Of a stretch of DNA of 64,000 nucleotides, positions 17,145 to 26,001 are shown one piece after another. Every line of letters starts with the position of its first letter. The first letter of the stretch is position 1. The DNA comes from Seohaeicola saemankumensis (GTDB lineage Bacteria; Pseudomonadota; Alphaproteobacteria; Rhodobacterales; Rhodobacteraceae). The notes beneath the pieces are model-generated. The model saw only the letters and a list, made by a program, of their open reading frames with translations. It searched no databases and was not told the origin of the DNA. The position numbers and the translations under genes were made by a program. The stretch is from NCBI RefSeq assembly GCF_021021435.1, contig NZ_JAINWI010000015.1, forward strand, positions 164,188 through 228,187, in the 5' to 3' direction.

Positions 17145-17989
17145 TCCGCTGCCTCACGAGCAGTTGGATCACCGATCACCGGCTCCCAATGCCTGTCGCC
17201 GCCCAGCCCTACCCGGGTCAGCGTCATCTCAAGCCGGAAGGCATCTGCACGGTACAGCGCCGATAGATATTCCACGCCCTGACCGTTGATATCACGCACA
17301 ACACGACGCAACGACAGAAGGGCTGAACCGACCGATACGCCAAGCGCCTCGGCCACATCGGGCGAGGCCAGCGTGGCTGTGACCGACTGGTGCGCGGCAT
17401 CCACTTCGACACCCGAGCGCTCGAGAAGTCGGAAAAGCGGCGTCGTGGCCAGATCGGCTTCGGTATAGTTGGTGGCAATCGCTTCGGGCACATAGGTCGT
17501 CAGGTGCGAGAAGGGCCGCCCCTCGACAAGCCGGACGCGCACGGCAGTTTGCACCCGCGCACCTTCGGGCAGCGCCATTGCCGTGGCGACCGTGTCGGGC
17601 GCTGGACCGTAGGAGAATGACAAAAGCCTTGCTGTTGTGGATTGCCCCATCGCGACAAGCTGCGGGATCAGTGTGGTGAAATCGGCGGCCAGCGGCGCCG
17701 ATGCGCCCTCAGGCGCACGCACAATGCTTCCGCTACCGGCGCGCTTTTCGATCAGGCCGTCAGCGGCCAGCGCCTCGAGCGCGCGCCGGATGGTCACACG
17801 CGAAACACCATGCAACTCGGCCAGACGCTGTTCTCCAGGCAAGCTGGTTCCGGCGGGAAAAGTGCCGTTGGACATGTCATCGCGCAGCAACAGATAGACC
17901 CTGCGCGCCTTACCGCCCTCTGGCAGACCAGACCTGAGCTGTGTGTTCAAAGCCACCCCCAAAGCGCCGTCAACACGACGGATTCGCAC
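17141..17989 (-). CDS. GntR-family regulator with UTRA effector domain
   Basis: A 282-residue protein if it starts at the GTG at 17989; GTG 17956 and TTG 17950, the latter preceded by a GGGGGTGG stretch, are alternatives. The winged helix covers about residues 27-95 (LPGEQRLAELHGVSRVTIRRA is the recognition region), followed by a UTRA ligand-binding domain of HutC/FarR type ending in the LLSLRRVVRDINGQGVEYL segment. It is the first gene of the minus arm and is divergent from the tautomerase-Hyu operon, so it most likely controls both arms from the space at 17990-18111. Confidence 0.9.
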   Translation of the reverse strand: MRIRRVDGALGVALNTQLRSGLPEGGKARRVYLLLRDDMSNGTFPAGTSLPGEQRLAELHGVSRVTIRRALEALAADGLIEKRAGSGSIVRAPEGASAPLAADFTTLIPQLVAMGQSTTARLLSFSYGPAPDTVATAMALPEGARVQTAVRVRLVEGRPFSHLTTYVPEAIATNYTEADLATTPLFRLLERSGVEVDAAHQSVTATLASPDVAEALGVSVGSALLSLRRVVRDINGQGVEYLSALYRADAFRLEMTLTRVGLGGDRHWEPVIGDPTAREAAE

Positions 17990-18048
17990 ACAAACGTATC
18001 AACGGCTTTCAGAAAAGCAAGTAATCCGTCATATCAATCATCATAAAT

Positions 18049-18091
18049 TTGATCTTTCCAGATACTAAAATCTGTATTAGCAAAGATACAG
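18049..18091 (+). promoter_or_regulatory. predicted promoter and GntR operator in the divergent gap
   Basis: CTGTAT (18072-18077) and ATACAG (18086-18091) form a perfect 6-bp palindrome with an eight-base spacer, of the AT-centred kind bound by HutC-type GntR regulators. A possible plus-strand promoter has TTGATC at 18049-18054 and TGTATT at 18073-18078 (18-base spacer), so the palindrome overlaps the -10 element. A looser palindrome, ATCA with TGAT, lies just upstream. These are visual matches only. Confidence 0.45.
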
Positions 18092-18111
18092 GTTATTCAG
18101 GGAGGGATGCG

Positions 18112-18681
18112 ATGCCGATTATTGAGGCGCATGTGCTTGAAGGCTACGACAACGATGCAAAAACGCGGCTGGGCAAGGCTTTGACAGAGGCTGTGCAGCT
18201 TGTCGTGCCTGCTGCTCCCGATGCGATTACGGTGATTCTGCACGAGATGCCGACGGCCCATTACATGCGTGGCGGTACTCACCCGACAGGTGCACCTGCC
18301 CTGCCTGATCCTTGTGCAATCGTCCGCGAGTATCTGGCCGCGATGGAGGCACGCGAGCTTGAGCGTGCCCGCGCGATGCTGGACAAGGGTTTTGTGATGA
18401 ATTTCCCCGGCGCCTCTGGTCTAACAACTCTGGACGAGTTGATCGCATGGTCGAAGCCCCGCTATCGTTTCGTCAGGAAAACCTATGACGGGTTCGAGGC
18501 TTTGCAGGGCGATGGGTGCGCCATCGTCTATGCGCGCGGCACCCTTTACGGCGAATGGCCCGATGGCACGCCGTTTCAGGGCATCCGCTTTGTCGATCGG
18601 TTCGAGATCACAGCAGGCCGGATCACGCGACAGGATGTCTGGAACGACATCGCCGAAGTAAAGGCAGCAGGACAAGAATGA
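18112..18681 (+). CDS. tautomerase-SnoaL fusion protein
   Basis: A 189-residue two-domain protein. After Met comes Pro1 (PIIEAHVLEGYD), the catalytic proline of 4-oxalocrotonate tautomerases, and residues 2-62 resemble that fold, with an HYMRGG end. Residues about 70-185 resemble the SnoaL/NTF2-like fold (IVREYLAAMEARELERARAML at the start, then the FVDRFEITAGRIT strand pair). A GGGAGGG ribosome-binding site precedes the ATG at 18112. Tautomerases interconvert enol and keto acids; SnoaL-type domains include isomerases and hydrolases. The fusion suggests channelling of an unstable enol. It overlaps hyuB by ATGA. Confidence 0.75.
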   Translation: MPIIEAHVLEGYDNDAKTRLGKALTEAVQLVVPAAPDAITVILHEMPTAHYMRGGTHPTGAPALPDPCAIVREYLAAMEARELERARAMLDKGFVMNFPGASGLTTLDELIAWSKPRYRFVRKTYDGFEALQGDGCAIVYARGTLYGEWPDGTPFQGIRFVDRFEITAGRITRQDVWNDIAEVKAAGQE

Positions 18682-20381
18682 CACAGACCGCAGATATCGA
18701 CCCGATCACGCTGGCCGTTCTGGCAGGCCGGATGGAGCAGATCGCCGACGAGATGGACGCGACCCTGTTCCGTGCAGCCTTCAACCCGATCATCGCCGAG
18801 GCTCATGACGCGTCGCACGGACTTTACCATGCCCTTTCCGGCGACACGCTTGTGCAGGGCAAATCGGGACTGCCAATTTTTGTGGGCGTCATGTCATTCG
18901 CGGTAAAAGCCGTGATCGACAAAGCCGCTGAACATGGCGAGGTCCACGACGGGGATATCTATATCTTCAACGATGCGCATCTGGGCGGCACCCATCTGTC
19001 GGATATGCGTCTGGTGCGGCCCTATTTCCGCGATGGGCAGTTGTTCTGCTATCTCGCCTCGGTCGGGCATTGGCATGACGTGGGCGGCGCGGTTCCCGGC
19101 AACTACAACCCCGCCGCTACCGATGCGTTTCAGGAAGCTTTCGTGCTGCCGCCTGTGCGACTGGCGCGCGGGGGCCAAGTGAATACCGACATCATCGACA
19201 TCCTGATGCGGAACACCCGCCTGCCGCAATCGGCCATGGGCGATCTGAACGGGCAGTTGGGCGCGCTGGATCTGGGTGTGCGCCGGATGGACGAGCTTTT
19301 GGACGAATACGGCACGGATACCGTCAGTGCGGCGCTGGATGCTCTGGGCCATCGCGCCGAAGCCTTGATGCGGGCCGAGTTGACTGCCCTACCGGACGGC
19401 CGTTGGGAGGCTGTAGATTTTCTGGACAATGACGGGATCACCGATGTCGCTTTGCCGATCAAGGTCGCGCTTGAAATCAAGGGCGACACGATGGTGCTGG
19501 ATTTCGATGGCACAGCTCCGCGTTGTGCGGGTCCGGTCAATATAGCCCTGCCCACTGCGGTGGCCACGGCCTATGTGGCAATCAAGCATATCTTTCCGGC
19601 GCTACCTGCCAATGCGGGCGTGATGCGACCCATCAAGGTGCGCATCCCCGAGGGGTCTTTGCTGTCGGCAGAGTTTCCGGCACCCGTGGGCGGCTATACC
19701 GAAACGATCCTGCGGATGATCGATGTTATTTTTGCGGCCGCGGGCCAAGCCGCACCCGACCGCGTGGTGGCCAACGCCTATGGCACGATCAACGCGCTGT
19801 CGATTGCAGGCAAGCGCAAGAATGGCCAGCCTTGGGTGATGTTCAGCTTTTACGGAGGAGGGCATGGCGGGTCGCCCGAGGGTGACGGGTTGAACCACGG
19901 CAATGCGCCGATCTCGACCGCGACAATCCCGCCGCTGGAGATTCTGGAAGCGGCCTATCCGGTGATGTTCCGGCAATGGGCTTTGCGCCCCGACAGCGCG
20001 GGTGCGGGGGCGCATCGCGGAGGTTTGGGTGCAGTCTACGAGATCGAGGTGTTGGAGGAGAATGGGGCCGAGGCGTTCCTGTTCGGCGAACGGGGCCACT
20101 TTGCGCCCAAGGGGGCTGCAGGCGGTGGCGAAGCGGCGATGAACGTCTTTTCCTATGAGCAGGCGGATGGCTGGCATCATCCGCCGCTGGCGTCGAAAAT
20201 GCGCGGGATCAAACTGGTCCAGGGGCAGGCCGTGCGTCTGGAAACACCGGGGGGTGGTGGCTATGGCGCAGCCTCGCTGCGGGATCCGAAGGCCGTAGCG
20301 CGGGATGTGGCGCTGGGTCTGATCAGCGCGGACGAGGCGGATAAAGCATATGGAACCGCATGGAAAGGGGCGCAGGCATGA
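18678..20381 (+). CDS. hyuB: hydantoinase/oxoprolinase B-type subunit
   Basis: A 567-residue protein of the HyuB family. The N-terminus ITLAVLAGRMEQIADEMD and later the GHWHDVGGAVPGNYNP and FSFYGGGHGGSPEGDG stretches are characteristic. With HyuA it forms an ATP-dependent cyclic-amide hydrolase (N-methylhydantoin, 5-oxoproline, caprolactam types) or, in related complexes with a third small subunit, a carboxylase. No third subunit is present here. The ATG at 18678 overlaps the preceding stop, and the stop overlaps the hyuA start. Confidence 0.92.
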   Translation: MTQTADIDPITLAVLAGRMEQIADEMDATLFRAAFNPIIAEAHDASHGLYHALSGDTLVQGKSGLPIFVGVMSFAVKAVIDKAAEHGEVHDGDIYIFNDAHLGGTHLSDMRLVRPYFRDGQLFCYLASVGHWHDVGGAVPGNYNPAATDAFQEAFVLPPVRLARGGQVNTDIIDILMRNTRLPQSAMGDLNGQLGALDLGVRRMDELLDEYGTDTVSAALDALGHRAEALMRAELTALPDGRWEAVDFLDNDGITDVALPIKVALEIKGDTMVLDFDGTAPRCAGPVNIALPTAVATAYVAIKHIFPALPANAGVMRPIKVRIPEGSLLSAEFPAPVGGYTETILRMIDVIFAAAGQAAPDRVVANAYGTINALSIAGKRKNGQPWVMFSFYGGGHGGSPEGDGLNHGNAPISTATIPPLEILEAAYPVMFRQWALRPDSAGAGAHRGGLGAVYEIEVLEENGAEAFLFGERGHFAPKGAAGGGEAAMNVFSYEQADGWHHPPLASKMRGIKLVQGQAVRLETPGGGGYGAASLRDPKAVARDVALGLISADEADKAYGTAWKGAQA

Positions 20382-22456
20382 GCATGCAAAAGACCGCAGG
20401 CCGCATGATCGGCGTTGATGTCGGCGGCACCTTCACCGATGTGTTTGTACTCGACGAGGCCGCAGGCACTGCCACGGTTGCCAAGGTGCCCACAACCCGC
20501 CCCGACCAGTCGGGCGGGTTTCTGGACGGGATCGGGCGGCAGGTATCGGACTTGTCCTCGGTTGCTGTCGTGGTGCATGGCACAACCGCAGGCACCAACG
20601 CCCTGCTGGAACGCAAAGGTGCTAAGATCGGCGTGATCACCACAGCGGGTCTGCGTGACGTCCTGGAAATGCGCCGCCGCGACCGTCCGCGAACATGGGG
20701 ACTGCGCGGCGATTTCACACCCGTTGTACCGCGCGATCTGCGCCTTGAAGTGCCGGAACGGACACTGGCGGATGGCGCAATCCGTGTGCCCGTCGATCTG
20801 GACGCGGTACGCGCAGCCGCCCGGACCCTGCAGGATCAGGGTTGCGCAGCCGTCGCGGTCATGTTCGCCAATGCCTATGCCAACCCCGCCAACGAGGCAG
20901 CTGCCGTGGCCGCGATCCGCGAAATCTGGCCCAACAGCCATGTCTCGGCTTCGTCCGAGATCCTGCCAGAGATCCGCGAGTTCGAACGGTTTTCGACCAC
21001 CGCGCTGAACGCCTATCTGCAACCCGAAGTCTCGGGTTATCTGGACCGCTTGGAAAATGCGCTGAAACAGGGCGGCTTTGGCGGCGAGTTCATGATCGTA
21101 CAGTCGAACGGCGGTGTAATGGCGGTGGATACCGCCTGCCGCTTACCGGTCCGCACGGCTTTGTCCGGTCCCGCAGCGGGGGTGATCGCGGCGGCCTATA
21201 TCGCGCAGATGGCGGGCTTTCCCGATGTCATCACGGGGGACATGGGCGGCACCAGTTTCGACGTATCGCTGATCGCGGGAGGCAAGTCGATGCTGTCGCC
21301 GCAAACCTCCATCGACTTCGGCATGGTCGTGCGCTCGCCGATGATCGAGATCACCACGATCGGCGCGGGCGGCGGCTCTATCGCATGGGTGGACAAGGGC
21401 GGGTTGCTGATGATCGGGCCGGAAAGCGCCGGATCGAACCCCGGCCCTGTGGCCTACGGGCTTGGCAACACACGGCCCACGGTGACGGATGCGAATGTCG
21501 TACTGGGCCGGATTGACCCCGACAACCCCATCGGCGGCAAGTTGACACGGCTGGATGTAGATGCAGCGGCAAAGGCGATTGACCAACATGCGGGCCAGCC
21601 CCTCGGTCTGGATACGCTGGCCGCGGCCGAAGCGATCCTGCGCGTCGCCAACAGCCGCATGGCGGGCGCAATCCGTCTGGTCAGTATCGAACGGGGCTTT
21701 GATCCCAAGCGGTTCGCCTTCATGCCATTCGGCGGGGGCGGCGCGCTGCATTCCGGCGCGATGCTGGCCGATGTGGGATTGGCCCGCGCCATCGTGCCGC
21801 GTTATCCCGGCGTCACCTCGGCCATGGGCTGTGTGATTGCTGATATGCGGCAGGATTTTGTGCAAACCGTCAATGCGATGGTGGACGGGTTGGAGGAGGC
21901 CAGTCTTGCTGCTTTCATGCAATCCCATATGGATCAGGGCCTTGCGATGCTCGACGCCGCCCAAACCCGCTTCGAAGCGCGCGATACGGCGTTCGAGCTG
22001 GACATGGCTTATGTCGGGCAGACCCATACCGTCGCCGTGCCGCTACCGGTGACCATCACGGATGGACGCGTCATCGCACCGACCCGCGCACAGATCGCCG
22101 AGGCTTTTGATGCGGCCTATAAAGCGACATACGGTCGCCTGTTGCCCAAAGGCGCGCGGCGGGTAATGAATCTGCGCTCTGCCGTGACCGGACGCCGACC
22201 CAAATTTGATCTTGCCACGCTAGCCCCCCGCAGCACCGGCACGCCCGAGGACGCCCGCAAGGGCGAACGAAAGGTGCATTTCGGGGACCGCTGGCATGAC
22301 ACCGCGATTTACAACCGCCTTGATCTGCCCGTCGGTGCCGTGATCCACGGCCCCGCCATTCTGGAACAACCCGATACGACGGTCTTGATCGAGCCGGACC
22401 TGACCGGCACAGTCGACGCTTTCGGCAACACTATCATCACACGGCAGGAGAATTGA
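20378..22456 (+). CDS. hyuA: hydantoinase/oxoprolinase A-type subunit
   Basis: A 692-residue protein of the HyuA family with an ASKHA-type nucleotide-binding start, IGVDVGGTFTDVFVLDE, and the VHGTTAGTNALLERKGAKIG motif at about residues 65-85. A central GDMGGTSFDVSLI segment is the second phosphate loop. It couples ATP hydrolysis to ring opening of a cyclic amide or imide together with HyuB. I chose the ATG at 20378 (ATGA overlap) over the ATG at 20360. It is followed after three bases by the isochorismatase-fold gene. Confidence 0.93.
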   Translation: MSMQKTAGRMIGVDVGGTFTDVFVLDEAAGTATVAKVPTTRPDQSGGFLDGIGRQVSDLSSVAVVVHGTTAGTNALLERKGAKIGVITTAGLRDVLEMRRRDRPRTWGLRGDFTPVVPRDLRLEVPERTLADGAIRVPVDLDAVRAAARTLQDQGCAAVAVMFANAYANPANEAAAVAAIREIWPNSHVSASSEILPEIREFERFSTTALNAYLQPEVSGYLDRLENALKQGGFGGEFMIVQSNGGVMAVDTACRLPVRTALSGPAAGVIAAAYIAQMAGFPDVITGDMGGTSFDVSLIAGGKSMLSPQTSIDFGMVVRSPMIEITTIGAGGGSIAWVDKGGLLMIGPESAGSNPGPVAYGLGNTRPTVTDANVVLGRIDPDNPIGGKLTRLDVDAAAKAIDQHAGQPLGLDTLAAAEAILRVANSRMAGAIRLVSIERGFDPKRFAFMPFGGGGALHSGAMLADVGLARAIVPRYPGVTSAMGCVIADMRQDFVQTVNAMVDGLEEASLAAFMQSHMDQGLAMLDAAQTRFEARDTAFELDMAYVGQTHTVAVPLPVTITDGRVIAPTRAQIAEAFDAAYKATYGRLLPKGARRVMNLRSAVTGRRPKFDLATLAPRSTGTPEDARKGERKVHFGDRWHDTAIYNRLDLPVGAVIHGPAILEQPDTTVLIEPDLTGTVDAFGNTIITRQEN

Positions 22457-22459
22457 ACA

Positions 22460-23080
22460 ATGGGCGATTTGACAGCGATTGATCCCCGACGCACGGCTCT
22501 TCTGACCATCGACTTGCAAAACGATTTCCTGCATCCCGATGGTGCCTATGGCAGGGCGGGACAGGGCGCGGACGCGATCAAGGCCCTGCCCGACCGCGTC
22601 GCCCCATTGCGCGATGCGCTGCGCGCCAGCGGTGGCACCTATGTGTCGGCCCAGTTCACGCTGGTTCCCGGACCGGAAGGTGAGCCGCTGATCGCGCCGC
22701 ATCTCAAGCAGATGCGCCCCTTCCTGACAAAGGGTGACTTCGCACCAGGGGGCTTTGGTCACGACCTTGTCGATACGCTGGCACCCGCTGATTATACCAT
22801 TGAAAAGGTGGCCTATTCCGCATTCTACCAGACACGACTGGAATACATCCTGCGCGCCCTGAATATTGATACGCTGATCGTCGGCGGGATCGTCACCAAT
22901 GGCGGGGTCGCCAGCACGTTGCGCGACGCGCATCTGCGCAATATCGAGACTATCATGCTCTCGGATGGTTGCGCCGCCTTCAAGCAGGAGGTGCATGACG
23001 CCACGCTGGTCTCGCTCGGCACTGTCACCCATGTGATGACCTGCGCCGAGACGATCGCCCTGCTGGAGTCTACACGATGA
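22460..23080 (+). CDS. isochorismatase-fold hydrolase lacking the nucleophilic cysteine
   Basis: A 206-residue protein of the cysteine-hydrolase/isochorismatase superfamily. Asp18 (TIDLQNDF) and Lys116 (EKVAYSAF) of the usual Asp-Lys-Cys triad are present, but the place of the cysteine (normally in T-N-x-C-V) reads TNGGV, with Gly149. True isochorismatases such as PhzD also lack the cysteine, so loss does not mean inactivity, but amidases of the group use it. By context it could hydrolyse a half-amide such as a maleamate, or a vinyl ether. It overlaps the next gene by four bases. Confidence 0.85.
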   Translation: MGDLTAIDPRRTALLTIDLQNDFLHPDGAYGRAGQGADAIKALPDRVAPLRDALRASGGTYVSAQFTLVPGPEGEPLIAPHLKQMRPFLTKGDFAPGGFGHDLVDTLAPADYTIEKVAYSAFYQTRLEYILRALNIDTLIVGGIVTNGGVASTLRDAHLRNIETIMLSDGCAAFKQEVHDATLVSLGTVTHVMTCAETIALLESTR

Positions 23081-23946
23081 GCTTGCCCGCCCGCCTGACC
23101 GCCCCCGAGATCCTGATCGCCCCCGGCGTCTATGACGGTTTGACCGCGACACTGGCAGAACAAGCAGGCTTCGAGGCGCTGTATCTGTCCGGTGCCGCGG
23201 TTGCCTATACGCGACTGGGACGACCCGATATCGGACTGACTTCGGTGTCGGAAATGGCCGATACGATGGCGCTGGTCCGCGACCGTACCGCCCTGCCCGT
23301 CATCATCGACGCCGATACCGGTTTTGGCAACGCGTTGAACGCGCAGCGCACCATGCGGGTCTATGAACGGGCAGGGGCTTCGGCTTTGCAGATCGAGGAT
23401 CAGACCTATCCCAAACGCTGTGGGCATCTGGCGGATAAATCCCTGATATCCAAGCAGGAAATGGCAGGAAAAATCGCCGCGATGGCCGATGCCCGCGCCA
23501 GTGACGCCACACTGATCATCGCGCGCACCGATGCGATCGCAGTCGAGGGTTTCGTCGCCGCCATGGACCGCGCCGAGGCCTATGTCGCCGCCGGTGCCGA
23601 TGTGCTGTTCATCGAAGCCCCGCGCACGGGCGACGAACTGGCCACGGTCGCGCAGACCTTCAAGGGCCGCGTGCCGCTGCTGGCGAATATGGTCGAGGGT
23701 GGACATACGCCTATCACAGCGGCCAGCGACTTGCAGGCCCTTGGTTTTGATATCGTGATCTTTCCAGGTGGCATTGTCCGCGCCCTCGCCCGCAGCGCGC
23801 AGGATTACTATGCCAGCTTGCGAGCACATGGATCAAACACGCCGTTTACGGACCGGATGTTCGATTTCGACGGGCTGAACGCGCGGATCGGCACGCCCGA
23901 AATGCTGGCAATGGGGCAGCGTTTTGACGGGCAGGACAAGGGCTGA
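23077..23946 (+). CDS. isocitrate lyase/PEP mutase superfamily lyase
   Basis: A 289-residue TIM-barrel protein. The metal-binding DADTGFGN (about 78-85), the IEDQ motif (106-109) and KRCGH (113-117, Cys115) are present; the KRCGH loop with its cysteine marks true C-C lyases such as methylisocitrate or 2,3-dimethylmalate lyase rather than PEP mutase. The reaction splits a substituted malate into pyruvate (or glyoxylate) and a carboxylic acid. The LeuCD-like hydratase on the other arm would make such a substrate. The specific substrate is inference. Confidence 0.88.
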   Translation: MSLPARLTAPEILIAPGVYDGLTATLAEQAGFEALYLSGAAVAYTRLGRPDIGLTSVSEMADTMALVRDRTALPVIIDADTGFGNALNAQRTMRVYERAGASALQIEDQTYPKRCGHLADKSLISKQEMAGKIAAMADARASDATLIIARTDAIAVEGFVAAMDRAEAYVAAGADVLFIEAPRTGDELATVAQTFKGRVPLLANMVEGGHTPITAASDLQALGFDIVIFPGGIVRALARSAQDYYASLRAHGSNTPFTDRMFDFDGLNARIGTPEMLAMGQRFDGQDKG

Positions 23947-23949
23947 ACC

Positions 23950-25317
23950 ATGCAGATTGCCCCGACGCCTGCCGATGGTTTCGATCTTGAGGTCCAGACC
24001 CTGATCATCGGGGCCGGTGCCTGTGGGATGGTTGCGGCCCTTGCCGCAAAGGAAGCGAGCCAAGCGGTTCTTGTGATCGAGGCCGATTCACTGCCGCGCG
24101 GCTCGACCGCGCTATCCGCCGGTCTTATCCCCGCCGCTGGCACGCGTTTCCAGCGCAATTCAGGGATAACCGATGATCCGCTTGTGTTTGGTGCCGATAT
24201 CCAGCGCAAGGCGCATGACGAAAACGATCCGGAACTGGTGACGGCGCTTGCCGACGGGTCTGGCCCCGCGATCGAATGGCTTGCAGACCGTTTTGGCCTG
24301 CCGTTTTCTGTCGTGACGGATTTTGACTATCCCGGCCACTCGGCTCGCCGGATGCACGGATTGCCAACGCGGTCGGGCGCGGAACTGGTAGACCGCTTGC
24401 GCCAGACTTGCGAGGCGGAAGGCATCGACATCATCTGCGAACGCCGCGCCACGGTGCTGCATCACGAGGGGCGCAGGATTTCCGGCGTCACCGTCGCCCT
24501 ACCCGATGGCAGCACCGAACGGATAGGATGCGCGCGGCTGATCCTTGCCTGCAATGGCTTTGGTGGCAACCGTGCAATGGTGGCGGAACATATGCCCGCG
24601 ATTGCAGATGCGCTGTGGTTCGGTCACGACGGCAACCGTGGCGAGGCGGTCTTGTGGGGGCAGGCTCTTGGCGCGACGGCCCGCCACCTGGGGGCCTATC
24701 AGGGTCACGGCAACGTCGCCCATCCGCACGGGATCCTGATCACATGGGCCGTGATCACCGAAGGCGGCGTGCAGGTCAATCTTGAGGGGCATCGCTTCTG
24801 GAACGAGGCGCAGGGCTATTCCGAAGCCGCGCGCGCCGTCATGGGCCAACCGGAGGGGCAGGCTTGGGTAATTTTCGATGCTAGGATCGCCGGGATTGCC
24901 CGTCAGTTTGCCGATTTTCGGGCCGCCGAGGTGCAAGGCGCGGTCAAAACCGCTGACACCGTCGCCAATCTGGCAGCAGTGACTGGCCTGCCAGACACAG
25001 CGCTGGCCGATACGCTGGCAAACATCCCCAATAGCGGCACCGATGCATTCGGGCGCAGTTTCCGCACCCCGCCCTTGTCACCACCCTATGCCGCCGTGCG
25101 TGTGACAGGTGCGCTGTTTCATACTCAGGGCGGTCTGGACGTTACTGGAAAAGGCCGCGTCCGCCACAAGAGTGGAGCAGTTTTTCCCAACCTCTATGCG
25201 GCAGGCGGCGCAGCTTGTGGCGTGTCGGGCAAATCCGATAGCGGCTATCTGTCCGGCAACGGCCTGCTGAGCGCTGTTGTTCTTGGGCGCGCGGCTGGCA
25301 TGGACTGGCCGGACTGA
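23950..25317 (+). CDS. FAD-dependent oxidoreductase (fumarate reductase/KstD flavoprotein family)
   Basis: A 455-residue flavoprotein of the FAD_binding_2 family. The N-terminal dinucleotide fold shows IIGAGACGMVAALAAKE at about residues 18-34 and the C-terminal FAD segment NLYAAGGAACGVSG with SGNGLLSAVVLGRAAG. Relatives reduce fumarate or oxidise saturated acids (tricarballylate dehydrogenase) and 3-ketosteroids. Here it could introduce or remove a C=C bond next to a carbonyl in the pathway substrate. It is three bases after the lyase gene. No signal peptide is seen, so it acts in the cytoplasm. Confidence 0.85.
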   Translation: MQIAPTPADGFDLEVQTLIIGAGACGMVAALAAKEASQAVLVIEADSLPRGSTALSAGLIPAAGTRFQRNSGITDDPLVFGADIQRKAHDENDPELVTALADGSGPAIEWLADRFGLPFSVVTDFDYPGHSARRMHGLPTRSGAELVDRLRQTCEAEGIDIICERRATVLHHEGRRISGVTVALPDGSTERIGCARLILACNGFGGNRAMVAEHMPAIADALWFGHDGNRGEAVLWGQALGATARHLGAYQGHGNVAHPHGILITWAVITEGGVQVNLEGHRFWNEAQGYSEAARAVMGQPEGQAWVIFDARIAGIARQFADFRAAEVQGAVKTADTVANLAAVTGLPDTALADTLANIPNSGTDAFGRSFRTPPLSPPYAAVRVTGALFHTQGGLDVTGKGRVRHKSGAVFPNLYAAGGAACGVSGKSDSGYLSGNGLLSAVVLGRAAGMDWPD

Positions 25318-25439
25318 TGCTAGGGCTGCGATGAAATCCACCGCATGGATCGGGCAATGCTGCAACGCAGCGCGACATATCGACTGGGGCATTCTGTCCG
25401 CTGTTGCGGGAATCATGCGCGCGTCGTAGGCCGCACTAT

Positions 25440-25994
25440 ATGGACAAGCGCACGCGCCTCAGACGATCCGACTGGCTGATGGCCGGTTTTCAGGCCCTAG
25501 GGACCGATGGGCCTGCCGCTCTGAAGGCAGAACCGATGGCAAGGCGGCTTGGCACCACGAAGGGCTCGTTCTACTGGCATTTTGCGGATGTTCCAGACTT
25601 TCACCGGCAAATGCTGGCGCTCTGGGTCGAGGGGGCAGTCAGCCATATCCCGCAGGCATTGGCGGATGAACCCACACCAGTGGCGCGATTGCGCCGTCTT
25701 GGGCAGATCGTGGCGGGCGGGCTGCATCCTGCGCTTGGCGATCTTGTTGTGGAACCCGCGATCCGCGCGTGGGGCCGCGAAAATAGCCGCGTCGCCGATG
25801 CCCTTGCCGAGGTCGACACCGCGCGGATCACCCATATCCAGCGCCTGCTGACCGAGGTGGATATCACAAATCCGGAAATGGCGCGGATCATCTATGCTGC
25901 CCATGTCGGCATGGCCGATCTGTCGACCCGCGACGGCAAGGACAATGCTGATCCGATGGGATCGCTTGTCGATCTGGTGCTGGCGCTGCGCTAG
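25440..25994 (+). CDS. TetR-family transcriptional regulator
   Basis: A 184-residue protein. The N-terminal helix-turn-helix (about residues 8-55) ends with the motif RRLGTTKGSFYWHFADVPDFHRQML, close to TetR signatures. The C-terminal ligand domain is variable. I chose the ATG at 25440 since the family match begins there. It lies about 120 bases after the dehydrogenase gene in the same direction and convergent with recO. It may be a second regulator of the catabolic arm or an unrelated gene. Confidence 0.88.
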   Translation: MDKRTRLRRSDWLMAGFQALGTDGPAALKAEPMARRLGTTKGSFYWHFADVPDFHRQMLALWVEGAVSHIPQALADEPTPVARLRRLGQIVAGGLHPALGDLVVEPAIRAWGRENSRVADALAEVDTARITHIQRLLTEVDITNPEMARIIYAAHVGMADLSTRDGKDNADPMGSLVDLVLALR

Positions 25995-26001
25995 CTTGGC
26001 G

